64,000 nucleotides of DNA, taken from the NCBI GenBank assembly GCA_964354375.1, contig CAYGZQ010000012.1, positions 12,768 to 76,767 of the forward strand, read 5' to 3'. Source of the stretch: CAYGZQ01 sp964354375 [NCBI: uncultured Planctomycetota bacterium] (GTDB taxonomy: Bacteria > JAJVIF01 > JAPKYR01). The notes beneath the pieces were generated by a model. The model did no database searches, was not told the DNA's origin, and saw only the letters and a list, made by a program, of their open reading frames with translations. A program made the position numbers and the translations under genes. Positions within the stretch are counted from its first letter, which is position 1, and every line of letters begins with the position of its first letter. Positions 39,529-49,082 of the stretch are shown here, piece after piece.

Positions 39529-42087
39529 TCAATAGAGATCGATAATATCGACAAGATTGGAGCCTGTGTAGGCTGTGCCGCAGTATATCGCCGAGCCTCT
39601 GCTCTCCGGAGGAGTGGGGACCGATGACACCAGCGCGGGGGCCGTCGGGTCGCTTACGTCGACCACCTTCAGACTGCCCATCGAGATATACGCGTAATCC
39701 CCCACTACCTCCACATCCCAGGTTCCCGTTCCGACATTGAAATCCGTCACTTTCGAAGGGTTAGTCGGGTCGCTTATGTCGACGACCGTGAGGTAGGGAG
39801 TGCCGGTCCATGGGTGGTAGACCACGTAGAGGTAATCCCCGGCGACATCGCATTGAGTCGGGAGAACATCGTAGTTCTGAATCTGCAGCGACTTGACGAT
39901 GGTCGGGTTGCTCGGGTTGGAGAGATCGACGACGTTAATCCACGACAGGTAACCGGAGTTGTGGTAGCCGTCCGTCGTGAATCCCCACTTGTTGTCGGGC
40001 GTCACCATGACGCTTGAGGTAAACGCGTGCGCCGTGCCGGTGTGCCCGAGGTGTGCCGGCGCCGCCGGATCCGTGAGGTCGAAGACCATCAATCCCCACC
40101 ACTGGGCGGCGACATAAAGATAGTTCCCGACAACATGCATGTCCTCCATCGAACCGGTAGCCCAGCCTGGGTTCCACTGGTTCACACAGGATGCCGTCTC
40201 GGGCGGATCGACATCGACCGTCATCACGCCGTAGTTGGCTCCTCCCGACGTGTAGACATACCCGTTTGCGTACTCTATCGTCGCGATCCACGGACACGGC
40301 ACATCGACCATGTTCACCACGTGAGCGTCCTCGATGGGATCGACATCGACAATCGTGACGTAACCCGCGCCGGAGTTGTGCGGGCAAACGTAGACATACC
40401 CGCCCTCCGGATTGTAGGCGATTTTCCGCGCCTGGAGCCCAAGCGGGCTTGAATCCGGCACCGTCTTCACAATGGTCGGCGAATCGGGGATGCAGTCCAG
40501 CACGTTGATGTCGAACGGCCCCACATCCGTGTTCATGATCCCGTCGCTGATCCGGCACCGGCATTCGTACGCTCCCGGCAGATCATACTTGTAGCCTCCC
40601 GACAGATTCGTGTCGTCGCCGTCCGTGTCATCGGCATAGTCAAGGTCCCCATCGAAATCCCATGTGATTGTCACAGGTTCCCCCTCGGGATCGTACGCCT
40701 CGGAAATTTCCACCGTGAACGCCTGTCCCGAGCAGGGATCGCCCGGGCAGTCCCAGTAAAGACTGAGGTCTCCGCCGATCGGAGGGAGGTTCGCGACCGT
40801 GTCGCTGACCAGGACCGTCCCGGTCCAGAATGCAGCCAGCGCAACGCCCTCAGGATACGGAAATCCCGCGATGCCCGAGTTGTAGTTCGACGGACTGGAC
40901 GAAAGCACCGTCACAAGTAACGGTCTCTCTCCCACGCTCGATGGTTCGCAGTTTGGTATGTCGATTGTATATACCGAGCTCAAAGGTCCTCCCGGCTGGG
41001 CGATCAACTCAAGCTCGGTTTGATCGAAAAATTCATATCCTCCCGGTATCAGCGCGTCCGGACTCTCCACAGCTATACCGGCGATGTCGCCGGTCACGTG
41101 TGACGGGCTGACGGCGCCCTGCTGATCCATGATTTCCAGGACCAGCCTCAGTGTCCCGCCCTTGGTGGTGTCATCGATGTAATAGAGATCGGAGTCCGAT
41201 GAATCTCCCGCAAGAACCAGCGCCTCCGCCATGTTCGCGCTGATCGGAAAGTCCGATATCGGATACCCGGGGTCCTCTCCCTCAGGCGGCTCCCAACCCG
41301 CAAACACGCCGTACTGAAACTTCAGCACCGGCGTCCCTCCCGCCATCGGGAATTGCAGGATGTAGTGGCGCTTGTTTGTCGATCCCGCGCGGAAACATCC
41401 CCGATTCTCACAGTTATAGGGGTCCGAGAAAAACGCCGAGAGGTCTGCATCCGCATCAAGACCGTCGGCGAAATACTTAAACGGATTCAGCGTCGCTCCG
41501 GGGCTGAAATTCTTGCTGCCCATCGCGCCCGGCGTGTATCCCAGTATTCCCGGCTTGGGGAACTCGAGCGCGTTAAACCAGCGCGTGTAGCCGTCGGCAT
41601 TCAGCAGAACCGCGTCGACGCCCTCCTGCCCCCACGTCGCGCCGGGATCGTAGCTCGAGATGTACGACCCGTCGTGCATGAAGGCACCCATCACATCGAA
41701 GCCGGTGTAGACATCCAGACCCGGAAACGGATGCGTGACCCCCACGTCGAGCGTCAACACTCCCTCGGTGAAATAATCGGTCAAATCCAGATTCTCGAAT
41801 TTCAGATTCGATGTCTTACCGGCGGGCGGCTGAAGGAACATGGTCACGTTCGCCTTGAATTCCGCCCCTCTCAGCGGGACCACTTCAATGGTCCCGGTCG
41901 ACGGGTCGATCGTGACGTCCCAGAGTCCCCATACGGCTCTCCCGTGGGACGAATCCGACACTCGTGCGGTCTGGGCAGGATCGGCGGCGGGAAGAATCGG
42001 GCCGGTCGAGCTCCTTGCGCATGAGAGCAGAAGAACGCATGCAAGGATAGTCAGAACACCTTTCCAACAGGTACACCGATTGGGCAT
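39529..42087 (-). CDS. Lipoprotein: shared N-terminal module, PKD-like domain and LVIVD-type propeller (852 aa)
   Basis: The signal peptide ends at lipobox Cys23 (LLLSC). Residues about 48-300 are the module shared with 1-1717, 2457-4892 and 61724-63772: AVWGLWDVTIDP, VPLR, THPFPGL, GFDVMGAFMH, NADGYTRWFNALEF, GILGYTPG. A PKD-like segment lies near 465-540 (DPEGEPVTITWDFDGDLDYA). From about 545 a propeller of LVIVD-like repeats runs to the end: YLYVAAQWWGLMVFDLTDPA, YLTVVDISDPTNPSKV, SLKVVDVSDPTAPALV. LVIVD repeats are found in secreted choice-of-anchor proteins; the ligand is unknown. AGGAGG lies 6 bases before ATG 42087; the promoter is at 42121-42149. Confidence 0.88.
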   Translation of the reverse strand: MPNRCTCWKGVLTILACVLLLSCARSSTGPILPAADPAQTARVSDSSHGRAVWGLWDVTIDPSTGTIEVVPLRGAEFKANVTMFLQPPAGKTSNLKFENLDLTDYFTEGVLTLDVGVTHPFPGLDVYTGFDVMGAFMHDGSYISSYDPGATWGQEGVDAVLLNADGYTRWFNALEFPKPGILGYTPGAMGSKNFSPGATLNPFKYFADGLDADADLSAFFSDPYNCENRGCFRAGSTNKRHYILQFPMAGGTPVLKFQYGVFAGWEPPEGEDPGYPISDFPISANMAEALVLAGDSSDSDLYYIDDTTKGGTLRLVLEIMDQQGAVSPSHVTGDIAGIAVESPDALIPGGYEFFDQTELELIAQPGGPLSSVYTIDIPNCEPSSVGERPLLVTVLSSSPSNYNSGIAGFPYPEGVALAAFWTGTVLVSDTVANLPPIGGDLSLYWDCPGDPCSGQAFTVEISEAYDPEGEPVTITWDFDGDLDYADDTDGDDTNLSGGYKYDLPGAYECRCRISDGIMNTDVGPFDINVLDCIPDSPTIVKTVPDSSPLGLQARKIAYNPEGGYVYVCPHNSGAGYVTIVDVDPIEDAHVVNMVDVPCPWIATIEYANGYVYTSGGANYGVMTVDVDPPETASCVNQWNPGWATGSMEDMHVVGNYLYVAAQWWGLMVFDLTDPAAPAHLGHTGTAHAFTSSVMVTPDNKWGFTTDGYHNSGYLSWINVVDLSNPSNPTIVKSLQIQNYDVLPTQCDVAGDYLYVVYHPWTGTPYLTVVDISDPTNPSKVTDFNVGTGTWDVEVVGDYAYISMGSLKVVDVSDPTAPALVSSVPTPPESRGSAIYCGTAYTGSNLVDIIDLY

Positions 42088-42120
42088 TTACGGCCTCCTC
42101 GCGTCTTTTTTAGCAGCTAT

Positions 42121-42149
42121 ATTATAATATTGAATGGATTCCAGCGCAA
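42121..42149 (-). promoter_or_regulatory. Promoter of the 852-residue lipoprotein
   Basis: Minus strand TTGCGC (42149-42144), 17-bp spacer, TATAAT (42126-42121); leader of about 33 bases. Confidence 0.65.
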
Positions 42150-42171
42150 ACAGGCGTTCCGCTGATTGAGG

Positions 42172-42200
42172 TTGACTTGCCATCACGCCTGCCGTATCCT
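42172..42200 (+). promoter_or_regulatory. Promoter of the 135-residue lipoprotein
   Basis: TTGACT (42172-42177), 17-bp spacer, TATCCT (42195-42200). It uses the same -10 as the promoters at 36608 and 61667. Confidence 0.7.
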
Positions 42201-42255
42201 GAACTCGCCATCTTAATGGTTGGACGTTGATAGTTGAAGGCATAGGAGGTGCCCC

Positions 42256-42663
42256 ATGTTATTTATTCGCTCGATTCTGCTCGCAGTTATCGCGGCTGCT
42301 GCACTGATCCTCACCGGGTGCGGAGGAGGTAGTCCGACCGTTCCGGCCGATCCCTCTGATCTCGTCGGCGATTGGATCGGATCCTACCAGAATGATGTCG
42401 TTGGCGTCGGCTCCATCGAAGCCAGTTTCTTCATGGACGGCACGACTTTACGAGTGACTTACGATCTTCAAGGCGGAGAGGTGACCGGGACAAGCGCAGT
42501 GGCAATCGACGGACGCGAGATCGTATTTATCGGAGTGGGTACTAAACTCCAACAAATAAGAGGAACCGTCAACGATTCGTCAACGCGCATTAACGGTACG
42601 TTGGTAATTGACTACATTTTGTACGGAGTTCGGTCGGGACCAGTGCAACTGACGAAGATCTAG
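42256..42663 (+). CDS. Small lipoprotein, unknown function
   Basis: A 135-residue protein. The signal peptide (SILLAVIAAAALILTGC) ends at Cys22, followed by a Gly/Pro linker (GGGSPTVPADPSD). The remainder is a single beta-rich domain starting LVGDWIGSYQ and continuing through IEASFFMDGTTLRVTYDL. This resembles small lipocalin-like or DUF-type domains that begin with a GxW strand; I cannot place it further. AGGAGG lies 7 bases before the ATG and a good promoter is at 42172. It is probably a single-gene unit, 116 bases before the nucleotidylyltransferase gene. Confidence 0.8.
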   Translation: MLFIRSILLAVIAAAALILTGCGGGSPTVPADPSDLVGDWIGSYQNDVVGVGSIEASFFMDGTTLRVTYDLQGGEVTGTSAVAIDGREIVFIGVGTKLQQIRGTVNDSSTRINGTLVIDYILYGVRSGPVQLTKI

Positions 42664-42779
42664 CGCCACGATCCCCCATCAGTGGCCTTGCAGCATTGAC
42701 CACGGTCTGCAACGCTCGTATACTGCCTCCTTCGTGAGCTTATCCGGCTCGTATTCGGTCTAGTACGGGGGTCAGCGTC

Positions 42780-43847
42780 ATGAAGGGACTCATTCTATCG
42801 GGTGGCAAGGGTACGAGGCTCAGACCTCTCACCTACACGTCCGCAAAGCAACTCATTCCGGTCGCCAACAAGCCCATCCTGTTTTACGGGATCGAATTCA
42901 TGCGCGATGCCGGCATCAAGGAGATCGGCATCATAGTCGGCGACACTCGTGCGGAGATCATGGAGCGGGTCGGCGACGGGAGCATCTGGGGCGTCAACAT
43001 CGAGTACATCTATCAGCCCGAGCCGCTCGGACTCGCCCATGCAGTCCTGACCGCGGAGAAATACCTCGGCGAGGACGATTTCACGATGTATCTCGGCGAC
43101 AATCTGCTGCGCGACGGCATCCAGAGCGTGGTCCGGGAGTACAACGAGAAAAAACCCGACTGCATGATCCTCCTCACCCAGGTGAAGAACCCGTCCCAGT
43201 TCGGGGTTGCCGAGCTTAACGAGGACGGGACCGTGAAGAAGCTGGTCGAGAAACCGTCCGAGCCGAAAAGCGATCTCGCGCTGGTCGGCGTGTATCTCTT
43301 CAATAAGAAAATCTTCGACGCGGCGCGCAAGATCAAGCCGAGCTTCCGAGGGGAGCTCGAGATCACCGACGCAATCCAGCAGCTCAGTGACGACGGCTAC
43401 ATCGTGCACTCAAGCATCGTGCAGGGCTGGTGGAAAGATACGGGCAAGCTCGACGACATCCTCGAAGCCAACCGCCTCGTGCTCGATACGCTGAGCGGCA
43501 AGATCGAAGGACGGGTCGATGCCGCCAGCAAGATGGAAGGTCGCGTTATCGTCGGCCCGAACACCCGCATCATCAACTCCGCGATCAGGGGACCCGTGAT
43601 CATCGGACGGAATGTCGTGATCGAGAATTCCTTCATCGGGCCCTACACCTCGATCCAGGACCGCTGCCACATCTCCGACTGCGAGCTGGAGCATTCGATC
43701 ATCCTGGACGAATCGATCCTGCGGGACGTGCCGGGTCGTCTTACGGACAGCCTGATCGGACGCAAGGTGCTGGTCGAGAAGTGCTCTCTGAAGCCGCACG
43801 CGACGCGCCTTATGCTCGGCGATTCCTCCTGGGTCGGTCTGGGCTGA
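42780..43847 (+). CDS. rfbA: Glucose-1-phosphate thymidylyltransferase (long form)
   Basis: A 355-residue enzyme that makes dTDP-glucose (or a related NDP-sugar) from a sugar-1-phosphate and dTTP. The N-terminal Rossmann-like domain has MKGLILSGGKGTRLRPLTYT, the nucleotide loop, then KQLIPVANKPILFYGIE, QPEPLGLAHAVL, LGDNLL and WWKDTGKLDDILEAN. The C-terminal 100 residues are a left-handed beta-helix (GPNTRIINSAIRGPVIIGRN), which marks the long RmlA type found in actinobacteria and archaea. It likely feeds surface polysaccharide or protein glycosylation. No other rml gene is present in the window. The upstream promoter is unclear. Confidence 0.9.
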   Translation: MKGLILSGGKGTRLRPLTYTSAKQLIPVANKPILFYGIEFMRDAGIKEIGIIVGDTRAEIMERVGDGSIWGVNIEYIYQPEPLGLAHAVLTAEKYLGEDDFTMYLGDNLLRDGIQSVVREYNEKKPDCMILLTQVKNPSQFGVAELNEDGTVKKLVEKPSEPKSDLALVGVYLFNKKIFDAARKIKPSFRGELEITDAIQQLSDDGYIVHSSIVQGWWKDTGKLDDILEANRLVLDTLSGKIEGRVDAASKMEGRVIVGPNTRIINSAIRGPVIIGRNVVIENSFIGPYTSIQDRCHISDCELEHSIILDESILRDVPGRLTDSLIGRKVLVEKCSLKPHATRLMLGDSSWVGLG

Positions 43848-43875
43848 AGACAGCCCCCCTGCTATGCTCCTCTCT

Positions 43876-43953
43876 TCTTGGTGTCCTTGGTGCCTTGGTG
43901 GTCGCTCTGAATGAATAACCACCAAGACACGAAGAACACCAAGAGCACCAAGA
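43876..43953. repeat. Imperfect inverted repeat of CTTGGTG units
   Basis: Left arm TCTTGGTGTCCTTGGTGCC then TTGGTGGT; right arm AACCACCAAGACACGAAG then AACACCAAGAGCACCAAG. This is a dispersed repeat type I recall from many environmental genomes. It separates two convergent genes. Confidence 0.75.
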
Positions 43954-43964
43954 AAGACAGGACA

Positions 43965-46856
43965 CTACCACTCGCTCACAAGTTTCAACTTCATGAGGAA
44001 GATCCCATTCCCGACACCGGCCACGTAACAATTCCCGTTCGAGTCGACATCGATCGCTCGCGCCGCATCGAGGCACGTTCCCCTGCCCCATATTGCATAG
44101 ATCATCGAGCCCGTCGCCGGATCGTACCTGAGCACAGCGGCGTCGGTAGTCTCGATGGTCCCGTCTCCGACTGACGTCAGGGGATGGGCTTCGCGGTAAC
44201 TCGACATCACGTGCCCTGCAGCATATACAAAGCCCGACGAATCGACCGCGAGGTCCGCTGCAGCCGCTTGCAGAGCGACGCACTCGCCCGTCCAGTCGTA
44301 TGTCCACTTCGTGTCGCCGTCCGTGTCGAATTCCGCGAGGAAATAGTTCACGCAGCCGTCCGATTGACCCCGGCATCCGGACATGTTTACATCGCCCGAC
44401 GGACCGACGGCCAGTTTCTGTATCGCCGGAGAGTTCTGCCCGATGTAAGGCCAAACCCAGCGGAGAATCCCTGATGAATCCACTGAGACCAGGTATCCAT
44501 CGCATCGCACTGCGTCTGCGCCGGGCTCCCCGCTGAAGTTCACGCCTTCGGGGTAATCGCTGACCGCGGCCAGGTACACGTTATCGGTCCGGTCGACGGC
44601 AAGACCGTAACAGCGATACCACGTGGCCACGCATGCGCCCCAGGGCCAGTTACGCGACCAGAGCAGCTCTCCGTCAGGGCTCAGCTTGGCGAGGAAAGTC
44701 GCGCGATTGTGGCTGGCGACATCTGCAGGCACGGGATCGAAATCGGTGGCATCTTCCGTGCCTGCCCCATCGCTATTCCCTTGCGAATCGCCCGCAACAT
44801 AGACATTGCCCCGCGAATCGAACTCGATTGAATCGCCCACTTGCTGGCCGGCATGTCCGAAGGTTCTCCCCCAGATATAGTTGCCGTCGCTGTCGAGCTT
44901 GACCACAAAACCGTCCGGACCCGCAGTGATCCGCTCATCGATCCCGGGACCCGGATCGAGATCCCATTTGTAGGAGGCATACGTGTACCCCGTGACCGCG
45001 ACATTTCGCATAGAGTCTGTGGCAACCGAAAATGCGACCCCGGATTGCCACGTTCTCACCCAGACGAAAGTCCCGTCCGGATGGAACTTGGACAGGAATG
45101 GGTACGATCTTCGATACTCATCCGCGCCTCCAACTGCCACGCCCGGACCGGGATCGAAATCGGTATCGATATCGCCCCGAGCCACGCCCGCGATATAGAT
45201 GTCGCCCGCGGAATCGATCTCCAGATCGTTCACGTAGTCGATCGGGCCCCCCCTGTACGTCGGATCGTGCGGACAGCATCCCGCGTCCCCCGCCTCGTCC
45301 CGGATATAACTCTCACCGAACGACACGACCCATTCTGCGGGTGCCTCCAGATCATTGTTCGCGGCGACGGCCGTGGTCGTTGGAGGCTCCGCAACCTTCC
45401 CAAGACCATCGATTACGACAAGACACCGATCAAGGGGGAAATATGGCGACCATCCCATCATGTAAATATCCCCCACGCGGTCGCACACCATGTCCCTGAA
45501 AAGCCTGTACGCGGCCCATTCCCGCCGGTCGATCAGCGAGCCCGACTTATCGAACCTGCTCAATGCAAGCAGACTTTTCGTCCCCGTCGATCCGATCACC
45601 GCCGTGCCGTCTCCCGGATCGATATCCATCCCGCCGGAGTACTTCCCCAGCATGAACACCGAATCGTCCGGACCGACCGCGAGCGCCAGGCCCTCGGAAT
45701 TCACGTCCCATCGATGAGCATATTCAACCGACAAATCGCGGCGGAAGCACGCCAGAAGAGCCCTGCCATGTCGTATATGCCCGTTTTCTTCCGCAGGTCC
45801 CACAACATCGCTGAACCCCGTCACGTAAGCTCTTCCCCTCGAATCCACCACGAGGTCGCTCACTTCCTGCGAGCTTTCCTCGTCGCCCCATGTCGCTGCG
45901 CCGCGAAGAATTCCTTCGCCATCGACTTTCACCAGACACAGGTCAAAGACATCCTTCCCGCTCGACCGGTTGTTCACACCGGGTCCGGGGTCAAAATCTA
46001 CGAGGCCCCTGAAAACCGCTGACATGTACACACTGCCGTTTCCGTCAATCGCAAGCGCCCTCGACAAGAGCAGGTTCTGCCGGTCGTCAGAATCTGCATA
46101 CCACTTCCTGCACCATAGACTCACGCCATCGGGCCCGAGTTTCGTAAGACTGACCATCTTTCCGTTCAGGTCCCTGGCCCTGTCCGTGTCAGTACTGCCG
46201 GGAAACCATCCCAGAACATAGACATTGCCCCACGGATCCACCCGCATGTCGCTGATGTCCCCTTCCCAGTCAAGTCCGTAAAGGTAATTCCCCGAGCCGT
46301 CGAGCTTGACGAGAAAGGGTTGCGCGATGTCGCCGCTGACGCCTACATCGACCCCGGGACCGGGATCCAGATCGAAATCTCCCTGAAAGCGGCCGCCAAC
46401 CAGTATGTTTCCCTGCGGATCGGTCGCAAGAAACTCGCCACGCGAAAATCTATCACCGACCTTCCAGATGCGAGACCATTGGTAGTCGCCAGCCGAATCC
46501 AGCCTGGTCAGGAGGATGTCATCCGTCTCAGTTCGGTACGGCACGTACGGTCGCGCGGGATCGAGATCGACATCGCCCCGCACGGTCCCCAGAAGGTAGA
46601 TGCTTCCGTTCGCATCAACCGCCACCTGCCAGTACGTGGCCCCATAATCGAAGCCCATTTTGCGGTCGGGTCTGCCATTGCCCGACGCCCAGACGCTTGT
46701 CGCAGGTGGGGGAGAGGATGGTCCCCCGTAACCCTGAGCGAGCGCGACTCCCCCTGAATCCAAGGTCTCAGGACACCCCGCCAAATGAAGGCATATCAGC
46801 AACAGGAATGCGCCGGACAAGCTCCATGCAATTCGTTCAACCGGACCTCTCATCAT
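43965..46856 (-). CDS. Large SBBP-type beta-propeller lipoprotein (963 aa)
   Basis: The protein starts MMRGPVERIAWSLSGAFLLL, and the lipobox is LHLAGC near residue 28. It is built of repeats of the form DANGSIYLLGTVRGDVDLDP, DPQGNILVGGRFQGDFDLDP and DSAGDIYIAGVARGDIDTD, the SBBP pattern: a DxxGNxYVxG strand followed by an acidic DLDPGPG loop that could bind calcium. The N-terminal half is a paralogue of the upstream neighbour (46879-48453) up to LVVIDGL, after which about 470 further residues follow. ATG 46856 is preceded by AAAGGAA; an in-frame GTG at 46886 overlaps the upstream stop and would lengthen the N-terminus. It is last in a minus-strand run. Confidence 0.85.
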   Translation of the reverse strand: MMRGPVERIAWSLSGAFLLLICLHLAGCPETLDSGGVALAQGYGGPSSPPPATSVWASGNGRPDRKMGFDYGATYWQVAVDANGSIYLLGTVRGDVDLDPARPYVPYRTETDDILLTRLDSAGDYQWSRIWKVGDRFSRGEFLATDPQGNILVGGRFQGDFDLDPGPGVDVGVSGDIAQPFLVKLDGSGNYLYGLDWEGDISDMRVDPWGNVYVLGWFPGSTDTDRARDLNGKMVSLTKLGPDGVSLWCRKWYADSDDRQNLLLSRALAIDGNGSVYMSAVFRGLVDFDPGPGVNNRSSGKDVFDLCLVKVDGEGILRGAATWGDEESSQEVSDLVVDSRGRAYVTGFSDVVGPAEENGHIRHGRALLACFRRDLSVEYAHRWDVNSEGLALAVGPDDSVFMLGKYSGGMDIDPGDGTAVIGSTGTKSLLALSRFDKSGSLIDRREWAAYRLFRDMVCDRVGDIYMMGWSPYFPLDRCLVVIDGLGKVAEPPTTTAVAANNDLEAPAEWVVSFGESYIRDEAGDAGCCPHDPTYRGGPIDYVNDLEIDSAGDIYIAGVARGDIDTDFDPGPGVAVGGADEYRRSYPFLSKFHPDGTFVWVRTWQSGVAFSVATDSMRNVAVTGYTYASYKWDLDPGPGIDERITAGPDGFVVKLDSDGNYIWGRTFGHAGQQVGDSIEFDSRGNVYVAGDSQGNSDGAGTEDATDFDPVPADVASHNRATFLAKLSPDGELLWSRNWPWGACVATWYRCYGLAVDRTDNVYLAAVSDYPEGVNFSGEPGADAVRCDGYLVSVDSSGILRWVWPYIGQNSPAIQKLAVGPSGDVNMSGCRGQSDGCVNYFLAEFDTDGDTKWTYDWTGECVALQAAAADLAVDSSGFVYAAGHVMSSYREAHPLTSVGDGTIETTDAAVLRYDPATGSMIYAIWGRGTCLDAARAIDVDSNGNCYVAGVGNGIFLMKLKLVSEW

Positions 46857-46878
46857 ACATTTCCTTTGTCCCCGGCAG

Positions 46879-48453
46879 TTACTCACCTTTCATCAGGCCA
46901 TCGATCACCACGAGGCATTCGTCTCGATCACTTCCCGCAGACCATCCCGTGATGTAGACATCCCCTCTATTGTCGCAGACCATACTCATGAAAAACCTGC
47001 CCACACGCCATACCCGCCAGTCGGCGAGCGCGCCGGCCTTGTCGAACTTGCTCAGCGCCGTTGAGCCCTCTGTTCCGAACAATCCTATTTTCGCCGCATC
47101 ATTGCCGGGATCCAAATCCGTCCCCGCGCTGTAACGACCAAGCAAAAACACCGAGTCATCCGGACCGATCGCAAGCATCTGCCCAACGGAATCCGGCTCC
47201 CACTGATATGCATACTCGAGCGAAAGATCGTCATCGAAGCAAACCAGGAAAGCACCGTCGAACTGATGCGTTGGGTATCCTCGGTCGCCGCGCTCCACGA
47301 AACTCGATCCCGTGACATATGCCTTCCCGGTGGAATCCACAACAAGATCATTCACCTCCTCCGAGCTGACCGGATCGCCCCAGATCGCCACACCTTGTGG
47401 CATGCCTTCACGATTGACTTTGGCAAGGAACAGATCCTGCAGCTCCTTCCCGCCCCCGCGCTTGTCAATGCCGGGACCCGGATCGAAATCAGCGAGACCC
47501 TTCACCCTCCCCGAGAAGTACACGTCATCTTCGCATCCGACGGCCATCGCCTTGCCCGTTATCCAGCTTCTCCGATCGTCGGAGTCCGCCAACCACTTTC
47601 TGCTCCATTGGATGATGCCGTCCGGACCCACCTTTGTCAGGCTCAGCATCCGCCAGTGCGGTGCGCTTGCATTCGGCGGCGCACCTCCATACTCGTCGGA
47701 CTCAACCTCGATCGAGCCCAGGACATAGGTATTCCCCTTCGAGTCGACCTGCATGTCGTCGATTGCCCCGTTCCAGTCATAACCGAAGACGTAATCGCCT
47801 GAAACGTCCAGTTTGACCAGGAAGGCTCCGGGGACCTCGACTCTCGAGCGGCTGTCAGCACGCGGTCCCGGGTCCAAATCGATATCCCCATGAAACCGAC
47901 CGGCGATCAATATGTTTCCCCTAGCGTCGCGGGCAAGAAACTCACCCTGAGTGAACCTGCCGACGACCTTCCAGATACGGGACCATTGATAACCCCCCGC
48001 CGAATCCAGCTTGGTCAGGATCACATCGTCGAACTCGCTTCGATGGGGCACGTTCTGAGGCCCGGGGTCCAGATCGACATTGCCTCTGGCGGTCCCGAGA
48101 AGATACATATTTCCGTCGGCATCTACCGCCGCTTGCCGGTATGTCAGGCAGTATCCGTATGGCAGCTTGTATCCGTATGGCAGCTTGCGATCCGGCTTAC
48201 CCTCCCCCGACTGCCATACACTCGTCCCTGGAGGAAGCTCCGAACCGCCCCCGGGACCCTGACCGACCGCTCCTCCACCGCTGTCAGGAACATCGGGATA
48301 ATTTCCCGTAACCCCACCTTCCGCGATTGTCGATCCGCCGCGCGCGATACCACCTGCATTTCCACCTCCCGGACACCCGGCCAGGTGGAGACATACGAGC
48401 AACCCCAGTGCGCCCAGCAGGCTCCTGACAGTTCGGTCAGTGAGGCCTCTCAC
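46879..48453 (-). CDS. SBBP-type beta-propeller lipoprotein (524 aa), paralogue of its neighbour
   Basis: GTG 48453 is the chosen start: it follows GAGGAG and aligns with the neighbour's MRGPVER (here MRGLTDRTVRSLLG). The lipobox is LHLAGC. A Gly-rich linker is followed by the same SBBP repeats as 43965-46856 (DADGNMYLLGTARGNVDLDP, DARGNILIAGRFHGDIDLDP). It stops at LVVIDGLMKGE, exactly where the longer paralogue continues, so it looks like either a truncated duplicate or the original unit. An exact 18-bp tandem duplication (48151-48186) repeats KLPYGY. Its start overlaps the end of the molybdopterin gene by 17 bases; its stop is 22 bases before the next ATG. Confidence 0.83.
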   Translation of the reverse strand: MRGLTDRTVRSLLGALGLLVCLHLAGCPGGGNAGGIARGGSTIAEGGVTGNYPDVPDSGGGAVGQGPGGGSELPPGTSVWQSGEGKPDRKLPYGYKLPYGYCLTYRQAAVDADGNMYLLGTARGNVDLDPGPQNVPHRSEFDDVILTKLDSAGGYQWSRIWKVVGRFTQGEFLARDARGNILIAGRFHGDIDLDPGPRADSRSRVEVPGAFLVKLDVSGDYVFGYDWNGAIDDMQVDSKGNTYVLGSIEVESDEYGGAPPNASAPHWRMLSLTKVGPDGIIQWSRKWLADSDDRRSWITGKAMAVGCEDDVYFSGRVKGLADFDPGPGIDKRGGGKELQDLFLAKVNREGMPQGVAIWGDPVSSEEVNDLVVDSTGKAYVTGSSFVERGDRGYPTHQFDGAFLVCFDDDLSLEYAYQWEPDSVGQMLAIGPDDSVFLLGRYSAGTDLDPGNDAAKIGLFGTEGSTALSKFDKAGALADWRVWRVGRFFMSMVCDNRGDVYITGWSAGSDRDECLVVIDGLMKGE

Positions 48454-49051
48454 TGTATCTCTCCTCTTTCCACGGGTCGCCCCGCATGTGATAGCCTCGC
48501 AACTCCCAGTACCCCCCACGGTCCTCAGCCATGAACTCGATCCCTGACACCCATTTCGCGCTCTTCCACGCATAGAGCTTCGGAACCACCAGCCTGAGCG
48601 GTCCGCCCTTCGCGGGCTCGAGATCTTTTCCGCTCTCAGACCACGCAAACACGACATCTTCTTGGAGGAAATCTTCCATCAGAAGGTTCGTCGAGTAGCC
48701 GTCAAGGCAGTGGATCATCACCGCCTGTGCCTGCGGAAGCGGCTTCACGAGCGACGCGACATCTCGCGCCGACACCCCCGTCCAGAGCATGTCGAGCTTG
48801 CTCCACGTGGTCACGCAGTGCCAGTCGGCACGGACCTCGGTTGCCGGAAGTGACCGAAATTCCTCCCAGGATAGCCGAACCTCTTCTTCCACGAGTCCGA
48901 AAATCCTCAGTTCCCATTTCTCGATGTCGATGGAGGGTATGCCATTGTAGTGAAGGATCGGCCATTTGTCGGTGAAATGCTGTCCCGGCGGGATTCTCTC
49001 GGGTTTCAGAGTATCCGAGCTGATAACGCGCTTTGGCTGTTCATCTGCCAT
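48437..49051 (-). CDS. Sulfite-oxidase-like molybdopterin oxidoreductase
   Basis: A 204-residue protein of the sulfite oxidase-like (COG2041-type) molybdopterin family. It begins near RVISSDTLKPERIPPGQHFT, has WPILHYNGIPSIDIEKWELR, and the Mo-ligating cysteine is in ADWHCVTTWSKLDMLWTGV. Later blocks HCLDGYSTNL, GGPLRLVVPKLYAWKSAKWV and GYHMRGDPWKEERYS are standard. No Tat or Sec signal is present, so it should be cytoplasmic; its electron acceptor and substrate are unknown. GGAGGAG lies before ATG 49051. Its 3' end overlaps the propeller lipoprotein gene by 17 bases, so an exported protein and this enzyme share one mRNA. Confidence 0.9.
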   Translation of the reverse strand: MADEQPKRVISSDTLKPERIPPGQHFTDKWPILHYNGIPSIDIEKWELRIFGLVEEEVRLSWEEFRSLPATEVRADWHCVTTWSKLDMLWTGVSARDVASLVKPLPQAQAVMIHCLDGYSTNLLMEDFLQEDVVFAWSESGKDLEPAKGGPLRLVVPKLYAWKSAKWVSGIEFMAEDRGGYWELRGYHMRGDPWKEERYSERPH

Positions 49052-49082
49052 AGCCTCGCTCCTCCCTCTCTGCCCCGCCCGA

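Noticed and set aside
44841-46022. A 393-codon plus-strand frame over the SBBP lipoprotein
   Set aside because: Shadow of the conserved minus-strand repeats.
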